A program made the translations under genes and the position numbers. This document shows, in pieces, positions 55,535 to 64,000 of a stretch of 64,000 bases of DNA. Source of the stretch: Eupeodes corollae (taxonomy: Eukaryota > Arthropoda > Insecta > Diptera > Syrphidae); NCBI RefSeq assembly GCF_945859685.1, contig NC_079149.1:76561073-76625072 (forward strand), given 5' to 3'. The notes below the pieces were generated by a model. It was not told the origin of the DNA. It saw only the letters and a list, made by a program, of their open reading frames with translations, and searched no databases. Each line of letters opens with the position of its first letter. Within the stretch, counting starts at the first letter, position 1.

Positions 55535-56454
55535 GTCTAAAACAACAAACAAGTGCCAGCTTCAAATTCTGTTGAGTTTGATGGAAGCCCAACGCGATAT
55601 TGCTTGTGGCTTCCAGAAAGGAAGCAAGGAGGAGGTGTTACTGTTTTGGCATGCGGCTGAAAATGCTTTAAATGCATCTGGGCCACCAAGCAAAAACATA
55701 TCGGAATGGAAAAAGGTAATTTTTTTAAACGAAAATTCGATAATTTATTATTAAGAAGTGCGTGTTATTATTTTAGGTGTGGTGTGACCAGAAAAAATAT
55801 GTTAGAGCTAAGGCTGCTACAAACCTTAAGGCCAGAAATGGTACTGGCGGTGGGCCAAACAAAGAACAAAAACTTTCCGACTATGAACAGGCTGTCTACG
55901 ACTTAATTGGGATGAAAGAGTCAATAGAAGGTGTAACAGCAAAAACTTTTGGCCTGGAAACAAAAAAGGTAAACAAAGAAAATGTTCAACCTCCGGAAAA
56001 CGAACCTGTAGTTGAAGGATACCTCCAGGAATTAGTTATTGAAGCCCTATATGACGAACCAGAATCAACACCAGTAAATACAACGCAAAGGGGTTACCCT
56101 CGTCCGAGTACAAGTAGTACAAAGAAAAGGACTGCCTCAGAAGCTTTTGATGAGGAACTTAAGACTCAAAGGGAGTTATGTGAGGCTGTCAAGGGTGTAG
56201 TTGAGGAAATTAAAGAAAATAGAAGAAACACCACAAAAGTTTACCGAGCTCTTGACAAAATTTATGAATTTAAAAAAAAAAGTTATGAAGATTATTTGGC
56301 GATAAAAAAAGAAAAACTTGAGGAAGTTAAACGACACAACCAACGCATGGAGCAATTAAGAGTTCAAGAAATCGAAGATAAAATTGAAAGTAACCGTCGG
56401 CTTCTTGAAATAAAAGAACTAAAAGCTCAAGTTTTCCAGTTGTCGAAAGATTGA
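55535..56454 (+). CDS. Zeste/Myb-SANT-like DNA-binding protein of Harbinger element 2
   Basis: Exons 55535-55715 and 55777-56454 join in frame across a 61-nt intron. The product has a trihelical Myb/SANT-like domain (QLQILLSLMEAQRDIACGF, FWHAAENALNASGPPSKN, EWKKVWCDQKKYVRAKA) as in zeste and Harbinger accessory proteins. A Ser/Thr/Pro linker follows, and then a long charged coiled coil (about 56130-56450) ending FQLSKD. A candidate first exon (ATG near 55401) carries stops, so translation may start at an internal ATG such as MEAQRD. In Harbinger elements this partner binds DNA and imports the nuclease (family knowledge). Confidence 0.8.
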
Positions 56455-56677
56455 ACAGTTATCCTTCGAAATATTTATTTTTAAGTTTCATTACCTTCTG
56501 TGATTTTTTTATTTTTATGATTTTTAAGTTTTTACAATAGTTGCTTAGTGTGTATGCATATGAATTCCGTTATTTTTTTGTTGTTAATTGATTTAAAAAC
56601 GTGTGATATTAAATAAATAAATGAATTACTTTTGAATAAATTAATTAATGTTTTATTGATGTATTACATACATATGT

Positions 56678-57177
56678 TTAAAGGTTGATGCCTATATTTT
56701 GTCGTATTCTCTGCGCCGCTGTGGTATACTCAGATCTTTCTTGTGATGCGATTTCAAGAGGAATTTCAGAAATTTCAGGTGTTACAGAAATCAATTCATC
56801 GTCCATAGGATCGGCTTTATAATAAATGCATATGTTATGCAATGCGCAGCACACATTTATAATTTTCGCTGCCTTCGCCGGGCAGTAGTGCAGCTCTCTA
56901 AACACGCGCTTTCTTGTTGGTTTACTGTACATTATGAGGACATCCAACAAGTATTTAAAGGAAACCTTGTTTACTCTATAATGCTTTTGAAACCTAAGAA
57001 AAAAATGATTTTTTAAAAATTATGATAGACAATATTTGAATGAATGAATACTTACAGCCATTGAGGCAACTCGAAGGGATTCGCACTATCTCTTAAAGAT
57101 CTTCTAATAGTCCTTGGTTTTACATGTTCACTTTCTTCATATTCTTCACGTAAAATCCTTGCCGCGATTGAAAACAT
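56678..57177 (-). pseudogene. HARBI1-like nuclease with catalytic core deleted in frame
   Basis: Exons 57056-57177 and 56678-56993 on the minus strand join through GTAAG/TTAG sites into a 145-codon frame. It begins MFSIAARILREEYEESEH, goes through LRDSANPFELPQW and HYRVNKVSFKYLLDVL, and then runs directly into the C-terminal HYCPAKAAKIINVCCALHNI. HARBI1-type nucleases normally have about 200 more residues with the DDE core between these two parts. The deletion keeps the frame, so a short core-less protein could still be made. Confidence 0.82.
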
Positions 57178-57699
57178 TTTAAATTTTTTTTAATTTGAAT
57201 GATGAAAATTTTGTTCGCGAGTTATTTTTCCTGTCAAACAATACGAAACAGCTGATTCGAAAATCAAAATTCTCCATTCCCGATTTCGAAGGGAAAAATG
57301 TCTTCCCGGGGAATTCGAAATAGGAGAATTTTACTCTCGGGAGAACAAGTCTCCCGGGGAATTGTTTTCCCCGGGAATATTAAGAATTGGGCTGATTGAG
57401 ACCAATTTGCTACAACCCTCAACTCACTTGGGCCACCTACTCACGATGAAAAAGAAAAGTTATTGAGCGACGAAATAAAAATATAAATACTAGAAAGGAA
57501 CATTGAACGTTCTCCTCTTTGGTACTACGTTTCAAGAACTGACTTAAGATTACTGGAGTTCCATACAAAGGAATCATGGGTTGATCGAGGATATCTTGAG
57601 TCAGTACAGAATACACGTTTTATAGTCACATTCCTTAAAAACTTGCACTTAAAACCAAAAGCTACTCCCGAGGAAAAAAATTATTATCACTATAATATC

Positions 57700-57990
57700 C
57701 TTTCCTGAGGTACTGATGACACAACTCAATCGGATCAACGATTCCTATATGGGTTTCGTCAACACATCCTATTACTCCTGGTAACCCGGCCGTTAAAAAA
57801 AACTAGTTTCGTGTGTTTTGTGTCTCATCGGATGACATGTTGAGACTGATCCAGGTTGGGCATAATTTGTCTTCAATTGCACAAATAACTTCTTTTAATA
57901 CTAAGGAAACCGAGGATTGTGGCAGGCTTAAGTCAAAATCTTTTCCTACACTGCTCTGATAATTCCCACTAGCAAAAAATCTAAGGGTAG
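57700..57990 (-). pseudogene. HARBI1-like nuclease fragment (older Harbinger)
   Basis: The minus strand shows LRFFASGNYQSSVGKDFDLS and LPQSSVSLVLKEVICAIED, matching the N-terminal part of HARBI1-like transposases. GLPGVIGCVDETHIG then carries the first Asp of the DDE triad. A stop separates the two pieces. It is not from element 2, which lacks this region. Confidence 0.7.
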
Positions 57991-60501
57991 AAACAAATTT
58001 TAGTATAAGGGATTAAGGGGGTGCTTAAATTTTTAAATTGGCCTTCCAACTTCTTTAACACAAACAGAAACGCTTTCTTATATAGTCGAAAATATGATCT
58101 GAAACTTAAAGAATTAATTATAATTTAAAGAACTTCCAGTAGGTACAAAATATTTGTTCTACTTAGAGATGATTAGGGAGTTTCAAAAAATTAGAGTTGT
58201 CTCGAATATTCTTGCGCAGTCGAAGCATTCTTACTTTTTTTGCTTTAAGTTTCGTTTTCTCAAAAAGGAAATCTATGTTGCTTATTATTTAGGTTTATTT
58301 TGTATTTTTATTAAATATGAAAATTATCAATTAATGAACAACAGTTTTTTTTTTAATTTCATGAGTTGACGTTAAAATAAGCCTGTTGTTTTTTTTTGTA
58401 TGGTAGCACTACATTTTGAACTCGAATTGTAAAGTTCGCCAACCGTGGTATGTCGGATGTGTTAGTTCGCTAATAAAAATATCTTACTTTGAACGTTCAA
58501 TTCGCCAATCATAATAGTGGTAATAATTGAAAATTTTAGTGGTTTAATTGAAGTTCTTCAGGGAAAGCGCTTTTAAATTACAGTCAAGGTAATTAATTTC
58601 CTTATGTATTTATTAATTCACATCGAGAATTATTAATAGTATTAACTTTTAATGTAACTTTTTTTTAGAACTGGCAATTTAAATTGAAACAATTCAATTT
58701 GTTTAATTAAATTTATTAATTTTATTAAAAGGGATGTTCCAAAGTTTATAGACATATGTAGGTACATATGCGGATCCCATGCAGGTCAAATATTAAAACT
58801 TTGATCTAAAAAATGCTGTTATCAAGTTATGGCGTCTAAGTTATCGTACTCTTGTCTAAAAAACATTTTAATTTAAGAAATTGTATACAAAAATTAAAAT
58901 AAGAATTTAAGTTTCTTTTGATTTCGGCCGACGGTATTTATATGAATATATATACGTACATATATATGTACGTATCTTGTAGATCAGGAATACCTTAACT
59001 TTTACGGTAGAAAACTCATCTGGTAGGTATAAGTAACAGTGTATTTATTCTAAGAAATAATCCTGTAGACAATTTTTGAATTTGCGTCGCAGTCTTTGAG
59101 TTGTAATAAAAGAACCCTTACTTTTATCAATGCCATATAATATTTTTATTAAACTATATCTTGCAATAAGAAATATATATATATGTATGTATGTGCTGTA
59201 CATACCAAATGTACCTAAATTTACTTCCAATTTAAGTAACTAATTCTCGGTTATCCATTTTCACTTTTCTTCCGTCACATCTTTTGTTTCCCTGAGTTTC
59301 TTGTTTTTATTTTAATACTGTTCATCGACCCTTAAGTTCGTATTTTTTCAGTAGGGTAAATGACGAACGATGACGTTCAGTGTCCCTCTTTAATAAGATC
59401 TATGCACAACAGCGCACATCTGTCGCTCTCGCTAATCAAAGTTCACCCTAAAACATGGGGATGGGACATACACAATAATTTTAGTTTTATAAACAATAAA
59501 AATTTGCAGTTCATTTTAGTTATATACAGAAATGATATAGCGTGTGAATAATGTAAAGGAAGTAAAGAAGTAGTATCTCTTATGGGTTTCTTAAGACTTC
59601 AGTTGAATGGGATGGGCTTGTTCCGTGAAGGTACATGAAGAAGAAAGAATACCTTAACTCATGACGTAAATTTATACTTAGAAGAAAAACAAGAAATGTT
59701 GTATTTAACTAGACAATTTAGAAAGGGCAAACGTTACTTTTTGGGAATCCCTCAGCACTATTATTATAACAAAAAATACCCTCTGCAGCATGAATTTTCA
59801 TACTTAGCTCTAAGAGTTAGAGATTTAAATAAAAATGAACGTCAAAAATAAAGAAGTCATAAATGCATCTACCTTTATACAAACATAAATTGGATTTAAC
59901 CAATTTTGAATCCATACTTTATAAATCATCACAAATCTACATTCATAAAGATAGGTACAGTAAATGAAGCAGTTAAAAATAAAAATTCAAATACAAACCT
60001 ACCTGCATCTACATACAAATATATGTAACTAACTACATATCTATTGAAATTATCGTGACAATATAAAAGTATATTTATCTACGTACTTAATTAACAGGTA
60101 CCTAAGCACCATAACTATTACGCGTTTACGCGCGCCGCCCGAATTTCCAGAGTAATAATACGTATTTTAGAATAGTAGACTTCTATTAATCCACCACAAG
60201 ATCAAAGATAACTTGCCCACTGGGCTAGTGTTATATTTTCCCAGGAAGTACAAAACTAAGACACAATTTCCACCCTCACAATAAATGTGACAATTGATTG
60301 AAATTGAAACTGCCACAGCGAAAAGTTACCCCAACTGTGTTATGACATATGTGAAAAAAACGTACAATCTACGCCGAGCTCACAATGACTGATCACAGTA
60401 ACTGCATTTTGTAATCCCTACTTCCGATTTGATACTGAGAAAACGTTCGAAAAAAGGGGCATTGATAAACATAACCTTTTCAACTCTTTAGATATGTACG
60501 C
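57991..60501. other. Mostly non-coding AT-rich sequence
   Basis: No supported gene. A palindromic ATATACGTACATATATATGTACGTAT lies near 58948-58973. A 66-codon open frame at about 59651-59850 is listed separately. CGCGTTTACGCGCGCC near 60120-60136 is a small GC-rich island. Confidence 0.45.
59651..59850 (+). other. Unassigned 66-codon open frame
   Basis: The frame reads THDVNLYLEEKQEMLYLTRQ and continues with FRKGKRYFLGIPQHYYYNKK and LALRVRDLNKNERQK to TAA. Its balanced, charged composition is unlike the surrounding AT-rich noise. It has no known domain that I recognise and no clear ATG at its start. It could be a relic of a coding exon or mobile element, or chance. Confidence 0.3.
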
Positions 60502-60869
60502 ACAGTAATCCACAAAAGTTTGCATACTACAATAAAATTTTAAAAAAATAAGACGTATTCCTCAGTTAGTAAGCAGTATTTTTATAAGCTTTCAGAGTTC
60601 TAACAAAAAGGATTTCTTTTGGGCTAATCAAAATTTAACATTTTTCGTAGACGACGCGGACGGCTGTTTTCGAGTGCAGAGAAATCCGAAAGGAAATTTG
60701 TTAAAGTGGACAGTTAAATCTGTGAAACATTACATAAATGGAGTGTTTTGGTTTGAGGCTGTGTTGCAGAAACCGGAAATAATAGAGGGTATTATGAATA
60801 TCAATACGTGTGTGTTAATATTCTAAGACAAAATTAGAACCACAATTGAGCAAGTGCGGAAAAAAAATT

Positions 60870-61200
60870 GTTATGAATTTATTATAATCGGTCCAATTTG
60901 ACGAATTGAAAATTTTGAGATTTCTCGACGATTGAGGTACCTAGAATCTAAATTAAAGATTTTAGAGAGATATCTGTGCGTGTGTGTGTGTACGTTCGTC
61001 CGTAACATAGTACGTTGGGAAAGTTTTTTTTGCGTCGTCCTTATCTCAAGAAGAAGAAGAGACATCGACTTAAAATAAATGTTGTTATACAGGACTCCCA
61101 AAAAATTAAGAGGGTGGATTTTTTACCATAGCAATTGACAAATTTTCCAAAATGTTGGTTTACCCAAAATATCTCACGAACCATTGTGACGTGATACTAA
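60870..61200 (+). repeat. Dispersed AT-rich repeat, copy 2 (left part)
   Basis: ATTATAATCGGTCCAATTTGACGAATTG, CTAGAATCTAAATTAAAGATTTTAGAGAGATATCTGTG and AAAATATCTCACGAACCATTGTG match the order of blocks in LRP1 intron 33 (40905-41160). A (TG)n run lies at 60980-60992. The repeat is cut near 61200-61260 by an RTE fragment. Confidence 0.65.
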
Positions 61201-61269
61201 GCAAGTATGTTTCTGGTAAGAAATTAAGTTAAACTCTTTTCTATATAAATCAATAAAACTGAAAAAAAA

Positions 61270-62035
61270 AAACTTCAAAGTGTACCAGCCACGAACCCAA
61301 GACTGTAAGGACGATCAGGGGAACATCGTAGCAGAATCGCAGTTTATGTTGAGAATATGGAAAGACCACTTCTCCAAATTACATAATGGCGATAACGAAC
61401 CGAATTTCGCTGTAAGGGAGATAGAACCACTCAACCTAAGCTACGCAGATCAACAATTCCGCCTATCCGACCTCGACGAAATGAAGATAGCTGGAGTTAA
61501 CGGCATAGCTGTCGAACTCAATTCAGCAGGCGATGAAAGCTAGCAAAAAGGAAGAAAGCATGCCCGATGATTGGAATCTCAGCATAGTGTACCCAATACA
61601 TTATAGGAGACCCTCTAAATTGCGCTAGTTACAGATACATCAGTCTCCTGAACATTGCATATAAGATCCTTTCTAATGTATTGTGTGAACGTCTAAGGCC
61701 TTTCGTCAACAACCTGAAAGATCCTTATCAGTGAGGCTACAGACCAGAAAAGTTCACCATTGACCAAATATTCACATTACGTCGGATCTTGGAAAAAACT
61801 TAGTAACTTCAAATCGATACCCACCGTCTCTATGGATTTTAAAGCCGTGTATCGCAGCATCTATAGAGAGAATGCACGCTGCTTCACCAAGGTGGGAAAA
61901 GATCTCAACAATGCATTTGACGTCAAAAAAAACCTTAATAAATTTGGAGTTTGAAACTGAAGACAGCAAGCTAGTGACCGAGCTGGTTGGAGACGCATGT
62001 TGCTTGAGGTCCAGGTCCACCGTGGAATGTAGCGC
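61270..62035 (+). mobile_element. RTE-like fragment (family D, sense)
   Basis: The + strand reads YQPRTQDCKDDQGNIVAESQ, FMLRIWKDHFSKLHNG, SMPDDWNLSIVYP, LLNIAYKILSNVLCERLRP and FTIDQIFTLRRILEK. These match the antisense family D element at 13927-15345 piece by piece. Internal deletions and stops are frequent. It divides the two parts of the AT-rich repeat. Confidence 0.75.
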
Positions 62036-62049
62036 CACCTTAAATAAGT

Positions 62050-62860
62050 AAAACTGAAAAAAAAAATATTGGTGCGTTGAATATTTTACGAACAAAGAAT
62101 ATCGTTTTTGATGTCGGGTCAAATATTGAGAAAAATCGAATTGACAGTTAAAAAAAGTATAAACTTAAAAAAAAATATTTCTAAAAGTTTATATAAATTG
62201 ATTTTCGACTTAAATATTTTTTTTTTAATTAAAAACAAAAACCTTAAAAAAAACATTACTATAAGTTGGTAAAAATTGGCTTTCGACATAAATATTACCT
62301 TAAAAACTAAAAATATTGGCTTGTTACTTATTCCATCTTATAAAAAATATTATCTTTAACATTCAGTAATTTTTTTATTAAAAATTCAACAAACATTTTT
62401 TGCATAAAAAAAATAAAATCTACAAACAATAGTACGCAACATTGGTACAAATTGATATCCAACTCTCGATATCTCGTAAATAGGTATTGACTTATTTACA
62501 ATTTCACTCTATGTTAAATATGATAAATAACGTAAGATATTGTTCTTAGAATAATCCAAATTATTTGTTTACATAAGAACCAAACCTTTTCAAGAAATAC
62601 TACTAAAATTGTTAAAAAATGTTTTTCGACTAAAAATTTCGATAATATATCATATTATGTACATATATTGCCAAATATTGTTGATATTTTTAGTTAATTT
62701 GTTAGAAAAATTCATCTGACAACTTTTTAAACAAAACACGAAAACCTACACAAACAACCAAAAAATGATAGGAAATAACTTTCGACTCAAGTATTACGAG
62801 AACAAAGAAAGATACTGACTTCAAATTATTTATCTCACACGAAATATTGTTATGAACATT
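62050..62860 (+). repeat. Dispersed AT-rich repeat, copy 2 (right part)
   Basis: After the RTE fragment, phrases known from 41215-41600 return: ATATTTTACGAACAAAGAATATCG and TTGGTAAAAATTGGCTTTCGAC. The unit ATTGATTTTCGAC / AACTTTCGACTCAAGTATTACGAGAACAAAG recurs at about 62190, 62265, 62620 and 62780, so the element is a degenerate tandem array. Confidence 0.6.
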
Positions 62861-63167
62861 TTGTTAAAGATTTAAGCAAAACAAATCAACACACGGGATG
62901 ATAAGTTATCAGTGTGGTTCGCACTTCAGACCCTTTTTAGACATAAGCAATATCCGAAAAAGTATTAAGACCAAAAGTAATAAATTTAAATTAAATTAAG
63001 GACAGTACGCAAAATTTTGTGAATGAAATTTCCCGGTTTCAAGAAATTGAATCTAACAATTTTTTAACGGAGTATATGCTTCAGGATAGTGAAAAGTACA
63101 CTATTTGTGAGCAATCGTTGTGTTTTTAATATTTTATCAAAGTACTCAAACTTTTGTGGATCACTGT

Positions 63168-64000
63168 AATTTATTAAATACAAGTGTTCTGTTCTTATTT
63201 TCAACTAATACTATAGTTTTAATATTAATATTCAACAAAGCGAGAAGAGCTATTGGAATCTAGATAAGTGCAGAAAAAGAATGACTTTTTAATAAAATGA
63301 GCTATCGTACGACAAGCGCGTGTATTTGTATTTCTTATAAAGCTGATGACGGTGAGGGCTAAGACAGGAGAAGTACTAACCTACATAAAATGCATGAAGC
63401 ATACCTAAGAAATGAATGACCTCAAGAATTTGTATACCATAGCTACCCTTGTCAAAACCCAAGTAGCATGCACAAAGAGCAATGGGTAATAAAAGAAGGA
63501 AGAACACAAAATTCCCACAGTCAATGTAAATTTAATGTGAACAAAAAAAGTTCCCATACAGGGATATTCTCAGTCTCACATATGGCCGAACCAAAATGCA
63601 TGGGAATTAAAATAATGATTTGGTGTGTAAATGCAAAAGAATTAAGTTTATTTGGGGTCCTACACTGAAGACTATTTAACTAGGTAGCTATATAAAGGCT
63701 TCTAATAAAAGAAAAATTATTAAAATTTTTGACGATAAAATTGTTTCAATTTCGTCCTTTTGCAATTTTGTGTTCATTAATGGTTATTTTGTTTAATAGG
63801 TTCTGACTTTTGCACTTGAACAACTCTATGATGGAAACAGTAGCGAGAATGTAGTGAACTACTTATGTTATGCATTGCATTTAGTAACTTACATCTTTTG
63901 CGAACCTTTACATTTTTAGGTTATGAATGTTTGAATCATTTTTACTTCATTTATTTAGAAACTATCTAAATCAAAAGAAAAATGAATAAAACAAACCTAC
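63168..64000. other. Non-coding AT-rich end of window
   Basis: No gene is supported. An open 66-codon frame at 63468-63668 has no domain, and its start context is ordinary. Confidence 0.45.

Larger units (their letters stand above)
55234..57394 (+). mobile_element. PIF/Harbinger element 2 with Myb-like gene and gutted nuclease
   Basis: This 2,161-bp element starts CAGCCCAATTCTAAATG and ends CATTCTTAA-type TTAAGAATTGGGCTG; both ends are flanked by ATT (55231-55233 and 57395-57397). Inside the termini are GC-rich AATTCCCGGGG palindromic strings. It carries two convergent genes as in PIF/Harbinger elements: a zeste/Myb-SANT-like DNA-binding protein on the + strand and a HARBI1-like nuclease on the minus strand. 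The nuclease has lost its catalytic core, so the element needs a helper. Confidence 0.87.
55042..57990. mobile_element. Older Harbinger element hosting elements 1 and 2
   Basis: Left of element 2, 55140-55230 reads KLVELMESNPNVARDVKEIG and KKKSNEY on the + strand. Right of it, 57398-57470 continues DQFATTLNSLGPPTHDEKE, completing one zeste/Myb-like domain except for a TGA where tryptophan is expected. Further right, the minus strand (57700-57990) encodes HARBI1-like pieces LRFFASGNYQSSVGKDF and GLPGVIGCVDETHIGIVDP, the latter with the first catalytic D. The same convergent layout points to one old Harbinger into which element 2 inserted. Its own termini are not clear. Confidence 0.65.
60502..63167 (+). 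mobile_element. Tc1-like element interrupted by later repeats
   Basis: ACAGTAATCCACAAAAGTTTG at 60502-60522 is inversely repeated as CAAACTTTTGTGGATCACTGT at 63147-63167. The sequence AGTACT / CATACT follows inside each end. At 60650-60830 the + strand reads DDADGCFRVQRNPKG and WTVKSVKHYINGVFWFE, resembling the Tc1 transposase DG.VRVWR.PGE...TVKHGGGSVMVWG region. The rest of the transposase is lost. The 2.7-kb span includes a dispersed repeat and an RTE fragment, so the original was much shorter. Confidence 0.65.

Noticed and set aside
1..64000. CRISPR arrays, rRNA, tRNA genes or bacterial operon features
   Set aside because: None was seen. The window is a eukaryotic nuclear sequence, and tRNA-like signals occur only in the SINE copies.

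Overview
The window comes from an insect nuclear genome, most likely a higher dipteran. The DNA is AT-rich, many introns are only 50-70 bp, and there is a dense load of fly-type transposable elements (I-clade, Jockey/CR1-like, R1/LOA-like and RTE-like non-LTR elements, mariner/Tc1, PIF/Harbinger, and a piggyBac-type MITE). The species cannot be named from sequence alone.

The main gene, on the + strand from 5576 to 44474, is an LDL-receptor-related protein of the LRP1 type. I rebuilt 36 coding exons whose phases all agree, giving about 4,607 residues; the signal-peptide exon(s) must lie upstream of the window. The modules follow the LRP1 plan: LDLa clusters of 3, 7, 10 and 11 modules, separated by EGF pairs and eight YWTD beta-propellers. 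These are followed by a furin-type RFKR site, a run of juxtamembrane EGF modules, one transmembrane helix, and a tail with two NPxY motifs and a C-terminal LL. It should be a large endocytic and signalling receptor cleaved into two chains.

A small secreted Gly/Tyr/Pro-rich peptide gene (34102-34389), with its own TATA box and poly(A) signal, is nested in the intron between exons 23 and 24.

The introns hold many decayed mobile elements, nearly all antisense to LRP1: a Jockey-superfamily element (823-3475), a mariner (4465-5240), R1/LOA-type elements (6340-7830 and 7822-10560), RTE-like pieces (13927-15345 and 37800-38170), a CR1/Jockey-like element (24330-25690), three copies of a tRNA-like SINE, a Penelope-type hammerhead ribozyme motif (39704-39745) and a 254-bp piggyBac-type MITE (40176-40429).

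Downstream of LRP1 (45-64 kb) lies a transposon graveyard. A near full-length I-clade element (46179-51622) sits inside an older + strand Jockey-superfamily copy, flanked by a 9-bp duplication. Two PIF/Harbinger elements (54146-55038 and 55234-57394) appear inserted in a still older Harbinger. A Tc1-like element (60502-63167) contains a dispersed AT-rich repeat, which itself contains an RTE fragment. I see no host protein-coding gene between about 45 kb and 64 kb.
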